Positions 10,967 through 24,805 of a stretch of DNA of 64,000 nt are shown here, one piece after another (the first letter of the stretch is position 1; every line of letters begins with the position of its first letter). The DNA lies in assembly GCA_016800925.1 (NCBI GenBank), contig JABCPU010000051.1, positions 62,001-126,000 on the forward strand. Direction: 5' to 3'. The stretch comes from Suillus spraguei. Its lineage: Eukaryota; Basidiomycota; Agaricomycetes; Boletales; Suillaceae. The notes beneath the pieces were generated by a model that saw only the letters and a program-made list of their open reading frames with translations, did not search any database and was not told where the DNA came from. The position numbers and the translations under genes are program-made.

Positions 10967-11887
10967 TTATTTATGCAAGAGTAAGATACTAAAAAACATC
11001 AAAAGTGTCAAAGTGAGATTTTCTATGTTTTTGTTCTTGTAGCAGGATCCTATGTGTGTTCTGGGCCAGCTATATAATATATCTACTCCAAATGTACATA
11101 GAAATAGACCCCTCACCTCAATTAAGGTCCGGTCCTACAGGAAAAAGTTTCACAGGGGGTAAACCACCAGGAGACGGGGGGCACACCATGCAACAGGGAA
11201 TTATCCCATGGTCCTGGGCTCCTGATACATTGTCCATATTGTTGAATAGATGCTGGGAATCATTTTTCCAAGTATGTCCACCTAGAAATAATTAAATGGG
11301 AACATGTTCTGTGTTTTCTTGCATATGTGCTATATCTATTGATGTAGGGCGCTTCAGGGGGTCAAATCAAGATGAGAATATACACATATATGCTCATAAA
11401 CATGTTTTGAATATAATAGAACACTTTCCCGCCAAAGGGGCAAAAGTGCGAAAGTGTTCTTTACTCCAACATATGTTAAATGGCCTCTAGAGGAGGAGCA
11501 GGCACACAAATAAGCAAAAAAAGCGGTCTATTACATTATATTGTACATATATATACCAAACTACTATGAGGGGACCTATTGTGGTGTGGTGGTGAAGCTG
11601 CAGTGAGGTGGGGAGGGTGTGGGAATAATTGATATTGTGGAGATTCCCAAAATGGGTGATGTTTTAGGTGTAGTGGGGTGGCTAAAAATGCGAAAATGTG
11701 GAGAAGCAATCTATTTTTAAGTGTTGTGGGGAAATTCCCACAGTAGGTGGCCAAAAATGCGAAAATTAGGGGTGTGAGATTATTATGGGAGTGTCCTGAC
11801 AGGATCCTCCATTGATATATCAGCCCTACAATGATAGGTATCTATGGACTTCAGTAATTATTGTATCCCATTTCATCTACAATTGTA
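10967..11887 (-). repeat. Right arm of palindromic element
   Basis: Mirror of 9299-10220. Near-identity of long arms implies recent origin or continuing gene conversion between them. Confidence 0.92.
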
Positions 11888-11920
11888 AGAAGTGATACAT
11901 CAAACCTATAGGTACAGGTG

Positions 11921-12180
11921 CAGGTCGAAGGCCTTGATTATACTGAAACTTTTGCACCAGTAGCAAAGTATGATACTACACGAGCATTCCTCTCAATGGT
12001 CGCAAAATTTGATCTCGAACTCGATCAAATGGATGTCAAGACAGCGTTTCTCAATGGTGGACTTGACAAGGACATCTATATGCGTCAACCGCCTGGTTTC
12101 GAAGACTCAAAGTACCATCAGGAAATTCACACATTCCTTGACGTGCCCTTATGCGGACTTATTTACACTTAACTGCCTTG
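11921..12180 (+). mobile_element. Copia-type retrotransposon, right fragment (RT)
   Basis: Resumes the reverse transcriptase with VEGLDYTETFAPVAKYDT and LDQMDVKTAFLNGGLDK, then PPGFEDSKY, after which similarity fades (HTFLDVPLCGLIYT is a degenerate version of the following block). No RNase H region or LTR follows, so the element is 3' truncated near 12170. Confidence 0.85.
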
Positions 12181-12449
12181 GTGAAATTGAATCTACTTGT
12201 CCAAAATTTCAATGTGAATGAATTCAGAAAAAAAAAGTTGAGATATATTAATATCCATGTTTTATTGTATTTCGCACTCAAAAAATATAAGATATGCCAG
12301 GTGAATGATGTGAGAGAGAGCAAACAAGTTTTGAGATAAGTGAGTTAAGCTGATTAAGCATGTTAAGGAATGTGTGAATTTCCTGATGTTGTTGCTACTG
12401 CGTAACTTCAGTCCGTTTATTAGCAACTCCATGCTGTCTAACTTTGGAC

Positions 12450-13142
12450 CTACATTCGCGCATGATCCTGAAAATTTTGTGGATCTTTAAGAATGTCAAT
12501 GACGGTGAGATTTGGAGTGGTTGATATGCCTCAGCTGCTTTTGGCTGAAGATGAGTGTGTATTGCTCTACACTGAAGAACACAGAGAGTCATTAGATTGA
12601 TATTTCCGCATTATAGCAAAAGACGAGCTTGTGCAGCCGATGGAACCTTTCACCAGCGGGAACAAAGGGAATAACCATCCCCTCCCAAAGCAACTCTCCA
12701 GCAGCAATAAAACGAGGACGATCGACCAGTGATGCGCCTTGTTTCTTCATAATTTCAGCCGCAGTCTATATTGTGTGCGTGTTAGCGCTCAGAATCCGGT
12801 GCACACAGTAGGATATACTTTATATCGACCAATAGCAATGTACTTCTCAATTCCTGTGCGTAGGGTGATGAGAGGCTATACTCTTCAATCCATGATGCTA
12901 CAGTCATAAATCCGCTAAATAACATCGTGAAGCTATGAATATTGAGGTGAGATTAACACTTGCTTGCGATGGGGTATGAGATGACTACGAAGTCTCCACG
13001 TGAGAGGGGATGGAGGAAAAGAGAGGCTATGCTCTATGCTAGAAAGGGAGGTATGAGAAATCAAAGCTGTTATACATAAACAAGCTGCGCCAACGATAAG
13101 TTGAGCGTGATCGGACAATCGCAAGTCGGTCAGTTGTAGCAT
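12450..13142 (-). pseudogene. Truncated cytochrome P450 (N-terminal third)
   Basis: On the minus strand an N-terminal membrane anchor (MLQLTDLRLSDHAQLIVGAACLCITAL) is followed after an intron by WIEEY and ITLRTGIEKYIAIGRYK, then GASLVDRPRFIAAGE, FVPAGERFHRLHK, HTHLQPKAAEAYQPLQI and DILKDPQNFQDHARM. These match the N-terminal third of basidiomycete P450s. At least two one-base frame slips are present (near 12880 and 12505). Nothing downstream encodes the I-helix, ExxR or the haem-Cys loop, so the gene is 3' truncated next to the transposon block. A catalytically competent enzyme cannot be made from this fragment. Confidence 0.78.
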
Positions 13143-14110
13143 GGTCAGACAGAATGAAGCTTAATAGTGCTTGAAGTGCACCGTAAAGTGACTTTTTTTT
13201 AACATGACAACTGTATAAATGTGATTGCGATGCGTTTACCGGTTTGCTTGCAATGCCGGAGCCTGCCAGTAACGATCATGATGAGTCAAGCTACAAATGA
13301 TGCATTATATATCCTGTGGAAAGAAAGCAAGGAACTTTTGGAAGGACTTAGGAACCCCCGATATGCCACGGATATTCCATCCTAACATTGTAGATCCGGA
13401 CCTTTGTTTTCACATGAAGTGTAATCGAGTCCCTACTTTTTTGAGTCCATGATGAGCTGAGTTCTGGTAAACCAGATAATGAGACCTTCAACACGATATC
13501 CAAACTGAGTCCGCATCTAATGCACCAAGTTCAAGAAATATTGGAGTCGTACGCACCTTCACTAATTGCGTCCAGGTGGAGCGGTAACGGTAGAATGCAG
13601 ATGCCGTGGCATGCTACCAGTGAATCCAATGATGTCGCCGACAGCCTGAGCCCAAACTGGATGTGATTACACGGTAGTATCATTAATCACATTTGAGGGA
13701 CCTCGCGCAAAAAATGGTCCGAGTATAGTGCCCCGCACAAGAATCCTGTGACGTATGTATGATACCCGACGCAAGTTCAATATTCACGTTGTTGTGGTCA
13801 GTTTGGTCCGGTCGCGAGCCGTTGCAAGCTTCGTGACTTTCAACGAGCAGTTGACAATTTAGAACAAAAATTATTTAAAGCCCCACACATGAATTTGAAT
13901 GGAGGTTTCAGAGCATAAGTGGACTACTTTAAGTGTATATACTTATATTTCGTATGGTCGACCATGTCAGTGTGAGATAATCTTGCACTGCCAGGGGCTT
14001 ACAAAGCCTGGGCTCAACGCCGCACGACTGACTTCAAGCTTGGTCTCACAAGTCCTTGAGTTGGTTGCATCACTAGTAACTGTGTTTTGTTTTGTCATTC
14101 AAGGTGCCAA
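13143..14110. other. Intergenic region, nothing recognised
   Basis: About 970 bp between the P450 fragment and the MFS gene. No ORF of family resemblance, repeat or RNA gene was seen. The last few hundred bases presumably hold the MFS promoter. Confidence 0.5.
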
Positions 14111-16091
14111 ATGGATCACATAGACTTACCAGTCATTACAACTGGGGATTCTAAAAAGCCCCTTAGCTCAGAAGAGTGCGACCCATCTGACTATTTTCCG
14201 GATGGAGGGTTCAGAGCTTGGGCTACTGCATTTGGAGGGTAAGATGGCCACTGATTGCCGCTGCAACGCTTATGATTATCGACCTTCCTCATAGCTTTCT
14301 TGTGCAATTTTGCACGTATGGGTGAGTGTCAAGGTCAATTTCACATGCCAGTTCTATCGAAGATATTCAGATACACAATGTCGTTTGGCGTTTATCAAGG
14401 TAAGATATATAAAGAGGAGCTACCTTGCCAGTGGCGTAACTTTGATTCAAAGATTTTTATGCTCAGACTTATATAACGAACCAGTCTCCCTCAACAATTG
14501 CGTACGTCGTACTCTTTCGGCACTCATGTTTCTCCTTTGATTTTGCTTCCAGCTGGATCGGCAGCGTGAATGCCTTTCTTTTCGAAATATGTGGCTTGAT
14601 AAGTGGGCAGCTGTATGATCGGGGATATTGGTAAGTCAAATTTGCAGCGCGATATTCACGCGGTAGTCATAAGAAACGAAATGTTGGAAGCCGTCAATTG
14701 GTTATAGGCGCATCTCTCCTTCAAGTAATCTCCCTCTTCATGCTTTCACTTGCCAAACCCGATCAGTACTACCAAGCAAGCATGTGTCTCTCATCTAACC
14801 GATCAGTTGCTGACTACGGTAACAGGCATTCCTTTCGCAGGGCATCGGGTCAGGGTGTGCTGCCGGTTTGCTTTATATCCCCACCATGGCTGTTGTTTCC
14901 CAGTATTTTCGCAAACGACGCGATTTAGTGATGACCTTCGTTGCTTCAGGAGCTTGCTTGGGCGCTGTTGTGCACCCAATCATGTTAAATAACACCCTGA
15001 ATGGCCGCATTGGATTTGCCAATGGTGTTAGGGCTAGCGCTGGCCTCATCAGCGGTTTGCTGTTAATAGCATGTTTCCTTATCAAGCCGAGGTTCCCCCC
15101 ATCCAAAACATCAACAACATTTCTTGCAACCGCAAAGAAATGCGCTCATGACTCCGCTTATATATTTGGAACCGCGGGGTACGTTCGTGCAGATTTAATG
15201 AACGTGGACTCATTTTGAATTGATTAGATTAACAATTTTTGCTATTGGATTTTATTATCCCTTATTCTACCTTCAGCTCGCCTCGGCCATGCATGGCCTC
15301 AGCAAAACATTCTCTTTTTATTCAGTTGAGTTCAATAACCCTCATTTGTGAAAAATGTCTTGAACCTGTCAGCTTGTAATCCTGAACACATCGAGTTTCG
15401 TAGGACAGCTAACAAGTGGCTTGCTTGTTGAATACTTTGGTGTTCCAGGAGTCCTAACAGTTGCAACGTTTGCCGGCACTGTTTTACTTTTTTCCTTGAT
15501 CGGATTGCGCACACTGGCTAGTGTGGTAGTAATTGGTATTCTTTTCGGGTACTGCGCTGGAATTTGTAAGTCCGAGTTCGGGATGCCAGGGGCTAACCAT
15601 GCCCGCTCACAGCCTTTCTCTACAGTTCAAGCGCTATGGGCACCGGTTCTGGCTGTCTTATCGCCAGACCCATCTGACCTAGGGTACGCCCATTCCTAAG
15701 ACCACGTTTTCAACTAGATATGAAACTTGTTCAGAACCCGCATGGGCATTTCCTACGCCTTTATGGGTAAATACATATCAGACTGCTTTCAGCTTGATCC
15801 TGTGCTCATATGAACTTTAGCTCTCGGAGGCTTGATAGGTACATAAACATCTCATTATGCTCATTTTGCTGAATCAAGGTGTACAATTCAGGCCCACCAA
15901 TATCAGGAGCATTGTTAACGGGTGATTACATCTGGTGGCGCGGCGCAGTTTTTAATGGGGTGAGCATGCATCATATCCATATCTTGCTTGTGAATAACGC
16001 TCACCCAATATAGATCATGGGTGCAATTGGGTGCTCCTGTTTCATCGCCATGCAAATAGTACTGAAGCGTCGAGATCATGTTTCTCAGTAG
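14111..16091 (+). CDS. MFS transporter, monocarboxylate-porter type
   Basis: A multi-exon gene of ~430 residues. Traced exons include 14111-14238, 14295-14321, 14371-14399, 14453-14501, 14553-14630, ~14691-14775 and 14826-~15179, continuing to TAG at 16089-16091. It starts MDHIDLPVITTGDSKKP, then the fungal monocarboxylate-porter signature PDGGFRAWATAFG, several hydrophobic helices (LFEICGLISGQLYDRGY, GSGCAAGLLYIPTMAVVSQY, RKRRDLVMTFVASGACLG, GFYYPLFYLQLASAM) and GPPISGALLTGDYIWWRGA near the end. All exon joins keep frame. The intron at 14776-14825 has a GC donor (GCAAGC). The family moves monocarboxylates or related solutes across the plasma membrane; the substrate is not predictable here. 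It converges on CDC48. Confidence 0.87.
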
Positions 16092-16318
16092 TGAGGCCAA
16101 GTAGCAAGTCACCTCGCCTCCAAGTACGTTCTATACTAGTGAGAAACAACTTCGCATAATATTATCTTGTATTTTCTCATCGCCAGATCAGCAATTCCAC
16201 GCTCAAAAGCCGACCTACGTACAGAAGTTCAAGGTTTCAAATATTACTCCTTTTCATAATGTACAGTGGTTGGATGAGCAGTCTATGATTTACTAACAAC
16301 ATACATATGAAACATTCC

Positions 16319-19163
<2,845 letters not shown>

Positions 19164-19675
19164 TATGATTGTCTAGCAAGGAGAGATTGAACAACGTTCA
19201 AGGGCAAGGATAGCTTTTGTACTGGGGAAGAGGCGACGCGCGTCCTGCTAAGATGGACGCCACGTGTGACTGCACTACCTAATCAGTTTTCCCGTCCCTT
19301 CGATAACCTTCCAAAGCAGCTTTATCTGATGACCAATGAAACAACAGCATTACATAATGAGAGATTCAACGCCATACTACTCCCTGCTCAGTACTCTTAT
19401 GGCCCACATATATGGCGGTATATACACACTGTGGGTAGTAAAATAAACTAATTTACATATGTTCATCGCTGACCGCGGAAATTTTCAGTAGGTCTATCAC
19501 TGAAAGGCCACTCAAGCGTTTTAGTGAGAATATAACATTTGGCTTGTAACAGCAGTGAGCACGAAAAAAATAAATGACGAAAGCACCAGCTATCCGAGGC
19601 CATCACCTTTCTTTCCACGTGACACCTAGTTTAATCGATCGCCGGCATCGACATCGTGCGTTGAGTCAATGAGCC
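19164..19675. promoter_or_regulatory. Shared upstream region of CDC48 and the Cys-motif gene
   Basis: 512 bp between two divergently transcribed start codons (19163 minus, 19676 plus). It must contain both promoters. No individual element could be assigned by eye. Confidence 0.5.
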
Positions 19676-20930
19676 ATGTCACAGTCAAGAAATTCTTCAC
19701 CCACTGATGACTATGGCACATGCAGGTGCAAACCATCATGTGGTAAATGGCTCCCCAAGTCTACGCGCAATCAACACTACTGCACATTCATCAATGACGA
19801 GCTGGGATGCATGGAGGACTCAGATTCAGATCAGGAAGATGATGAAGACATGCAAGAGAGCAGTAGCTCCAACGACGAGTGAGTTTCGCCTACTGTAACG
19901 AAGATTATATTAATTGTGATGCTTCGACTGGCAGGTCCAGGTCCTTTCATACTGGGTCATCAGAGGATGTCATGAGCATCGATGATGGCCGCAGCCAGGC
20001 TGCCTGTAGTGACACTGACTGTGATGGGGAATCCGATCTCTCACGTGCGTCGGGAACGCCATTCGATATCCCCGACAACTTCATTATGAGCCCGGGCATG
20101 GTGCCAGGACCAGGTCATAACATGATGATCATGATGGCCAATATAGTAAGTCGTCGACTTTTGCTGCGGCCCTTGGCTAGCTCTCAACTGTTCTGAAGAC
20201 CTTGCAGCACCGACAGAGTATGACTGCAACGGCAAAGAACTTTTTAGCAGCGGCCGCTCCTGGTGCTTCTGAGCAACGTTCCCATCCTAGTCAACAGCAG
20301 TTTGTTTGTCTCCAGAACAATCGGATCGGCCAGGACTTGCCTCAAGCCAAACATATGAGCGGCGTGGCGCCACCTGCGTCACTAGCCATAGGTGGTCCCA
20401 TGAAAGATCGGAAGGATGTTAAACCCATGATCAATAACCCTTCAACTGCACAAGAAGGGTTACCTCACAACGCTTTCGCTGCTCTAGGCCAGGGAGGGCC
20501 TTCACCCAACCCTGTGGGGAGCGTACACGGCACTGCACTCCCGATTCCAAATACCATCAACTCAAGCATCACGGAGTCCCCTGCTCCAAACGGGACACCT
20601 TCAGGACCTCTGGCTTCGAATCCCGCGAGCCAACCACAATCCAATCTATCCGATCTACCATTTAATTTCATCTCTTCAGATCTTTTGCAATCTATGGCAG
20701 CATTGGAGGACCTAGACCCATCCATGTTTCGGACAGACTTTGAGCAAGACTTTCGTGAATGGTTCGATCCGGCCGGTGTATTTCAGTCTGATCTACCACC
20801 CAATTCCATGTCTTCAGACTTCATGCAATCTATGTCAGCACTGGAGGACCTAGACCCATCCATGTTTCGGACAGACTTTGAGCAAGACTTCCGTGAATGG
20901 TTCGATCCAACCGGTCTATATTTCAAGTAA
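19676..20930 (+). CDS. Cys-motif protein with duplicated acidic C-terminal repeat
   Basis: Exons 19676-19878, 19935-20145, 20208-20930 give ~378 residues. The N-terminus has a compact metal-site-like motif (CRCKPSCGKWLP, then HYC 12 residues on), followed by an acidic run (EDSDSDQEDDEDMQESSSS). The middle is Pro/Ser/Gln-rich and disordered-looking. The C-terminus is two tandem 46-residue repeats sharing LEDLDPSMFRTDFEQDF and REWFDP, encoded by adjacent 138-bp units. Alternating acidic and bulky hydrophobic residues resemble transcriptional activation domains. The Cys motif resembles short motifs in basidiomycete transposon-associated proteins. No function can be assigned; a DNA-binding or adaptor regulator is an inference. 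Confidence 0.75.
20652..20927 (+). repeat. Two tandem 138-bp coding repeats
   Basis: Units 20652-20789 and 20790-20927 begin GATCTACCA and are nearly identical in their last ~90 bp (GGAGGACCTAGACCCATCC onwards). The 5' halves have diverged more, with differences such as MAALED versus MSALED. Confidence 0.92.
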
Positions 20931-21748
20931 TCAATGGATGGAATATATGTTTTTTTTCGGGCTATGTGTTTGCTTCGTTCCCCATGCTTTTCAAGTATTT
21001 TTACCTCGATTCATACGTGTACATGTTTTTTTTTTGCACTGACCCCTCGTTCACTCCCTCTTCGCACGGAATCAAGATGTCCTATTTATTGCAAAAGCTG
21101 CAGCGAGCAGTGACATCTTCAGATTAGATAGCTTATATTTGTCGTCGACTTGTTGTGATAGTTCCACTTGCTGTTTGTTATCTCGTTCGGTCACCCTCTC
21201 TCATCTTGCTGCATGTACAACTAATCTCATCATGCCCTGCTTCTCGCTCATCCGTGTTTCATACTCAGGGCATCGTCATCTATTGAACATCTGTATAGTG
21301 CAGTTAAAAGTATACGATCGACCTGCTGTTGCATGCTCTGCATTCGAAGTGTCGCATGTGCTCAATGCGACGTTCATCATCCAGAGTACCTAAGCCAGGT
21401 CATCTCACTTGCTCTATCAGGTCCTCAATATCAATGAGAGATTCAACGATTTGTCAAAAGTCTGCCATATGTACTCTCGGTATGTGGTGGTATATACACA
21501 TGGCCCTAAAGAATATTGTGTAGAAATTGTAAGCTTGGGGTGAGGCTGCTGAAAATGTACAACAGTAACTGCACCAAAGAAGGTCTCGCGTTTACACTGT
21601 TTATAGACAGACAAGAATGCAGTTCCATGCACCTGCACCAGATACCCAAAACCGCATTCTGGGATGGATAGAGAAACCCAATAAATGCGATACCTTATGC
21701 TGTCTGGACCATGGAATAACAGCAACATGATCCATAGGGACTCGGAGA
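20931..21748. other. Intergenic region between convergent genes
   Basis: 818 bp between the stops of the Cys-motif gene and the F-box/LRR gene. T-rich near 20950-21040. A minus-strand frame at 21417-21752 lacks family resemblance. No RNA gene seen. Confidence 0.45.
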
Positions 21749-23325
21749 TCACTTACGCACTACTTCACTCTTGAGTGCGTGCATACAGGCTTCCCTTTCC
21801 TGCTTCCGCACCTCTGAAAATACACGGACCAACTCTGCTACACTGTCCCACCGTCTTCGATACTCTTGAACGCTCCCACCAGGGCATGTCACCTCTCCTG
21901 TCCAAGATAACGTTTCTCGGAGGTTGGGCACGATAGCAGACAGAAACGCCGCAACCTCGGCTGTTTTTGTAATCGGAGAATTGGAAAAATTGATGGAAGT
22001 GATAAGTTTATTGCTGATGCTGCTTATAGGAGGCGCGGGAGGCGCCTTGGTGTCGACAATCGCATTCACGGAAAGGGTGAGCTGATGTAGTTCGGGGCAA
22101 TGTTCCAGGAGTAGAACAAGCCCAGAGAGATCTACTTGTGGAGCATGATATAGCCCAGATTTCTGAAGCAAGATGAGAACCCGTAACTGCGGCCATGCAA
22201 CAGCGAGTTTTTGTAACCCATCGTTATCCAGGCCTGGAAGAATAGCTCCGCTGAGCTCCAGTATCAACAGATTCTTGAAGCTAAAAAGCGGCTTCAATGA
22301 AAAGGGATTTATGACGGGGTCGTCGTTTTGATGAGCAGAGACAGTGTGCAGGGAAATGCACTTCAGTGACTCGCGCGAGAGCTGTAAAGGAAGCAGTTCC
22401 AGAAGCACCTCGCGTCCAGCGGGATCATACCCCGCATCCATCCGATGGTGGAAACAGCGTATGTTCCAGTTGGTCGCCTTGATCATAGAGAGGCACGGAC
22501 CGATAGATTTGGTATTGATTGTCAGATAGCGAAGTTTGCTAAATGGAAACCTTGGAAGGGTAAGCGCGGATGGGATATCGTCTCCGAGCCAAATAGTCAA
22601 GCGGTTCAACAATGGAAATTGCGCCAAGTGATGAAGAGCTCTGATCGAGACCTCCCCACACGTGAGAGATCTCAAAGCAGAAAGTTTGCATATCGCATCT
22701 TCTGTGACATTTGCACTGATAGCAACTTTATGACTTTGGATGACTAGCTTCCTTAGCGAGGTGCATCCAAGATTGGAAAATGCAGTAAGAGCATATTCAG
22801 ATACGATAAGCTGCGCTTCCACGAGGTTGTGGGAGAAGAGCAGACGCATGAAAGCGATCATGTCATCAAGTCCAGCAGAGCGGGTGCTGAGACAGTGCCA
22901 AGTGAATGTACGAAGGTTGGGTAGGAGAAATGAGGGATTAGGAGGCGACAAAAGGGCGCGATAAAGTTTGGCATCGCTCTCGAACCATCTAAGCCGTAGA
23001 CTACGAACCCGACGAGAATAGCCCGCAAAGATCTCCCAGTCCTGGGGGCGTAAAGGTCCTCGGATGATCTAGACCGTAGCTAATTAGTTAGAAGAGTTCT
23101 CAGAATCTTCATTTGAACATTCACCAATTCACCGGAGATAGTTGACCACAAATCGTGGGGTAAACGCTCAATTAACGGCTGGAGGCCTGGGAGATCTGAG
23201 TAAATTACGTTCAGCGCGGGTTCATGAAACAACCGGCATATCCTGGCGAGAACCGTCAACGACCTATAGTCAACATTTTTGAAGATTTCCTGCAAAATTT
23301 CTTCGAGGCGCAGACACCGGTGCAT
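21749..23325 (-). CDS. F-box protein with leucine-rich-repeat-like region
   Basis: Exon 1 (23325-23125) encodes a degenerate F-box (EEILQEIFKNVDYRSLTVLARICRLF), the segment that binds Skp1 in SCF ubiquitin ligases. After an intron (23124-23069), exon 2 starts IIRGPLRPQDWEIFAGYSRRV and runs to a TGA at 21749-21751. It contains repeated L-x-L patterns (LRSLTCGEVSIRALHHL, LLNRLTIWLGD, LLILELSGAILPGL, HQLTLSVNAI) like the LRR-type substrate domain of agaricomycete F-box proteins. Total ~447 residues. Both exons are open with no frame slips. These proteins form large, fast-evolving families; the target is unknown. A short extra 3' exon beyond the GTGCGTAAG at the end is possible. Confidence 0.8.
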
Positions 23326-23522
23326 GAGTGGGTTCAGCGCTCACTAGGGACTGACTCAACCGAGAGCGATGTGACAGGGAGAACAGCCTTCCAGCGCTAC
23401 CACCTTGCCTATATATACCCGCAATTCAGGCAAATGCTGTACCGATTCTAATTTCAGAATTAGAGTATGGTCACTTCTTCCAGTAAATTTCTCGACATAT
23501 GTAACCTCAATCCAAATGCAAA

Positions 23523-24805
23523 TCACAAAGTCCTTCTCTGCAAAGATTTCCACCCCTTCCTGAGACCCAAACTTTCAATGATACTAGCAGGCATGCAGTA
23601 CACTGGATCGATGTCTACCAGTGCTGGGTATCCCAATAATGACAGCCCTGTCGAAAAGATGGTTCTGAGATTGGTTCTGAGATTGGACCGTCTTACGCAC
23701 CGGCTAAGCCAAAATGTGTATGGAAGACGTCAGGCATATCGCCCGGGCGGTCGGCAATACCTCCGGACTCGGTGTCTTGTGCAGAGAGAATGAAGGCCTC
23801 CAGTTTACTAGAGTCTATCCATGTGATCTTGCCAAGGATAGAAAGGGCGGATAGCACGAAGAAGCTGTAGCAAACCTGTAAAGATAATCAGGAACACTGC
23901 AGAACAGTCATATGTACAGAGGCTCACATCTTCCAGCTTTTCAGGGCGTCCGTTAAACCCTCCAACTGGTAGTTGTCGCTCTGATAGCCACCAACACAGG
24001 GTCGGCTGATCGATCTCATCCAATTTGTCCAGAATGGCGAGTGCCGCAACGCAAACAAATACTATGGCAGTCCAGCATTCTGAAGCTATATACGTGTTGG
24101 AATGCTCACCTTGTGCAGCATGACTTTCCGCACCCGCAACGGCTCCGAATCCACCATCAAAATTCCTGCAACGCCTGAAATATGCAACCGTTTTCTCGAC
24201 GTCCAACTTATCAAGCTTTCCAAGGAGCGAGAGAGCATTGATCGCACAGTACGAAAAACGTGTATCAACTTCACCAAAGGTGTCGCCCGCAAAAACTCCA
24301 GAAGGTTGCTGCAAAGATAAGATGACTGAACCATGTCAGTGATGTCAAACCATCCCGTAAAGATAATAAAAGGGCACATTTCGCAATACGGTCGACATCG
24401 ACTCTATCGAGCGCATTCTGCATCAACAAAATTTGTATTGCGCTGAGGGTAGAAAGTAGGTGCGCGTCATGATCAGGATGAGCGCCAAAAGCGCCTGCGG
24501 ATTGTGAGCTCGAGATGGCGTGGGTGTCTTGATGGGAACAAACCTGCCTCTTCATTCCAGCAGCTCATAACGAAATCTATCATCTCATCACGGTCCAACG
24601 CATCCCCGTGTCCCATGACCAAAAGAGCGGTCAGGCCCCAGTACACCGCATTCATCCTTAGGTGAGCGGAGAGGTGATATGACAGATCATCTTTGCTCTG
24701 CTCGAAGTCTTAGAGATCAGTTCACTCAGTAAAAATCAAAAAACCAACATCTCCAAGAGCTCTGATATAAGCAACATGTAGGGGAACGAGCAGAGAAGTG
24801 GACAT
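23523..24805 (-). CDS. BET2: Rab geranylgeranyltransferase beta subunit
   Basis: Exons 24745-24805, 24544-24708, 24378-24494, 24110-24325, 23928-24061, 23701-23875, 23523-23647 (minus). The product, ~330 residues, is the usual length for Bet2. It starts [20 protein letters not shown] and contains the prenyltransferase repeats: [76 protein letters not shown]. The zinc ligands are in the segment [13 protein letters not shown] and near [14 protein letters not shown]. With the alpha subunit and REP it attaches geranylgeranyl groups to Rab GTPases. The 48-nt intron at 24062-24109 is stop-free in frame. All joins keep frame. Confidence 0.93.
24062..24109 (-). other. Stop-free 48-nt intron inside BET2
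   Basis: Starts GTGAGC and ends CATAG. Family alignment requires AAQ to join VFVCVAAL, but the ORF reads through 16 additional codons without a stop. Confidence 0.8.

Larger units (their letters stand above)
9270..11920. mobile_element. 2.65-kb palindromic (foldback / long-TIR) element in Copia RT
   Basis: Two inverted arms of ~920 bp, about 9299-10220 and 10967-11887, are almost identical reverse complements and enclose a ~750-bp centre. The outermost ~30 bp and the centre also pair, but with many mismatches. The insertion splits the Copia RT box FSQVEGLDYTETFAP. The host sequence CAGGTCG(C/A)AGGCC is present on both sides (9257-9269, 11921-11933), consistent with a target duplication of roughly 9-13 bp. 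Mutator-like elements have long TIRs and ~9-bp duplications, so a non-autonomous MULE or foldback element is possible. No transposase was recognised; ORFs in the arms are mirror copies of one another and not credible genes. Confidence 0.85.

Noticed and set aside
9431..11754. Mirror-image ORFs of 64-79 codons in the palindrome arms
   Set aside because: They occur twice only because the arms are inverted copies, have no domain, and stop often in related frames.
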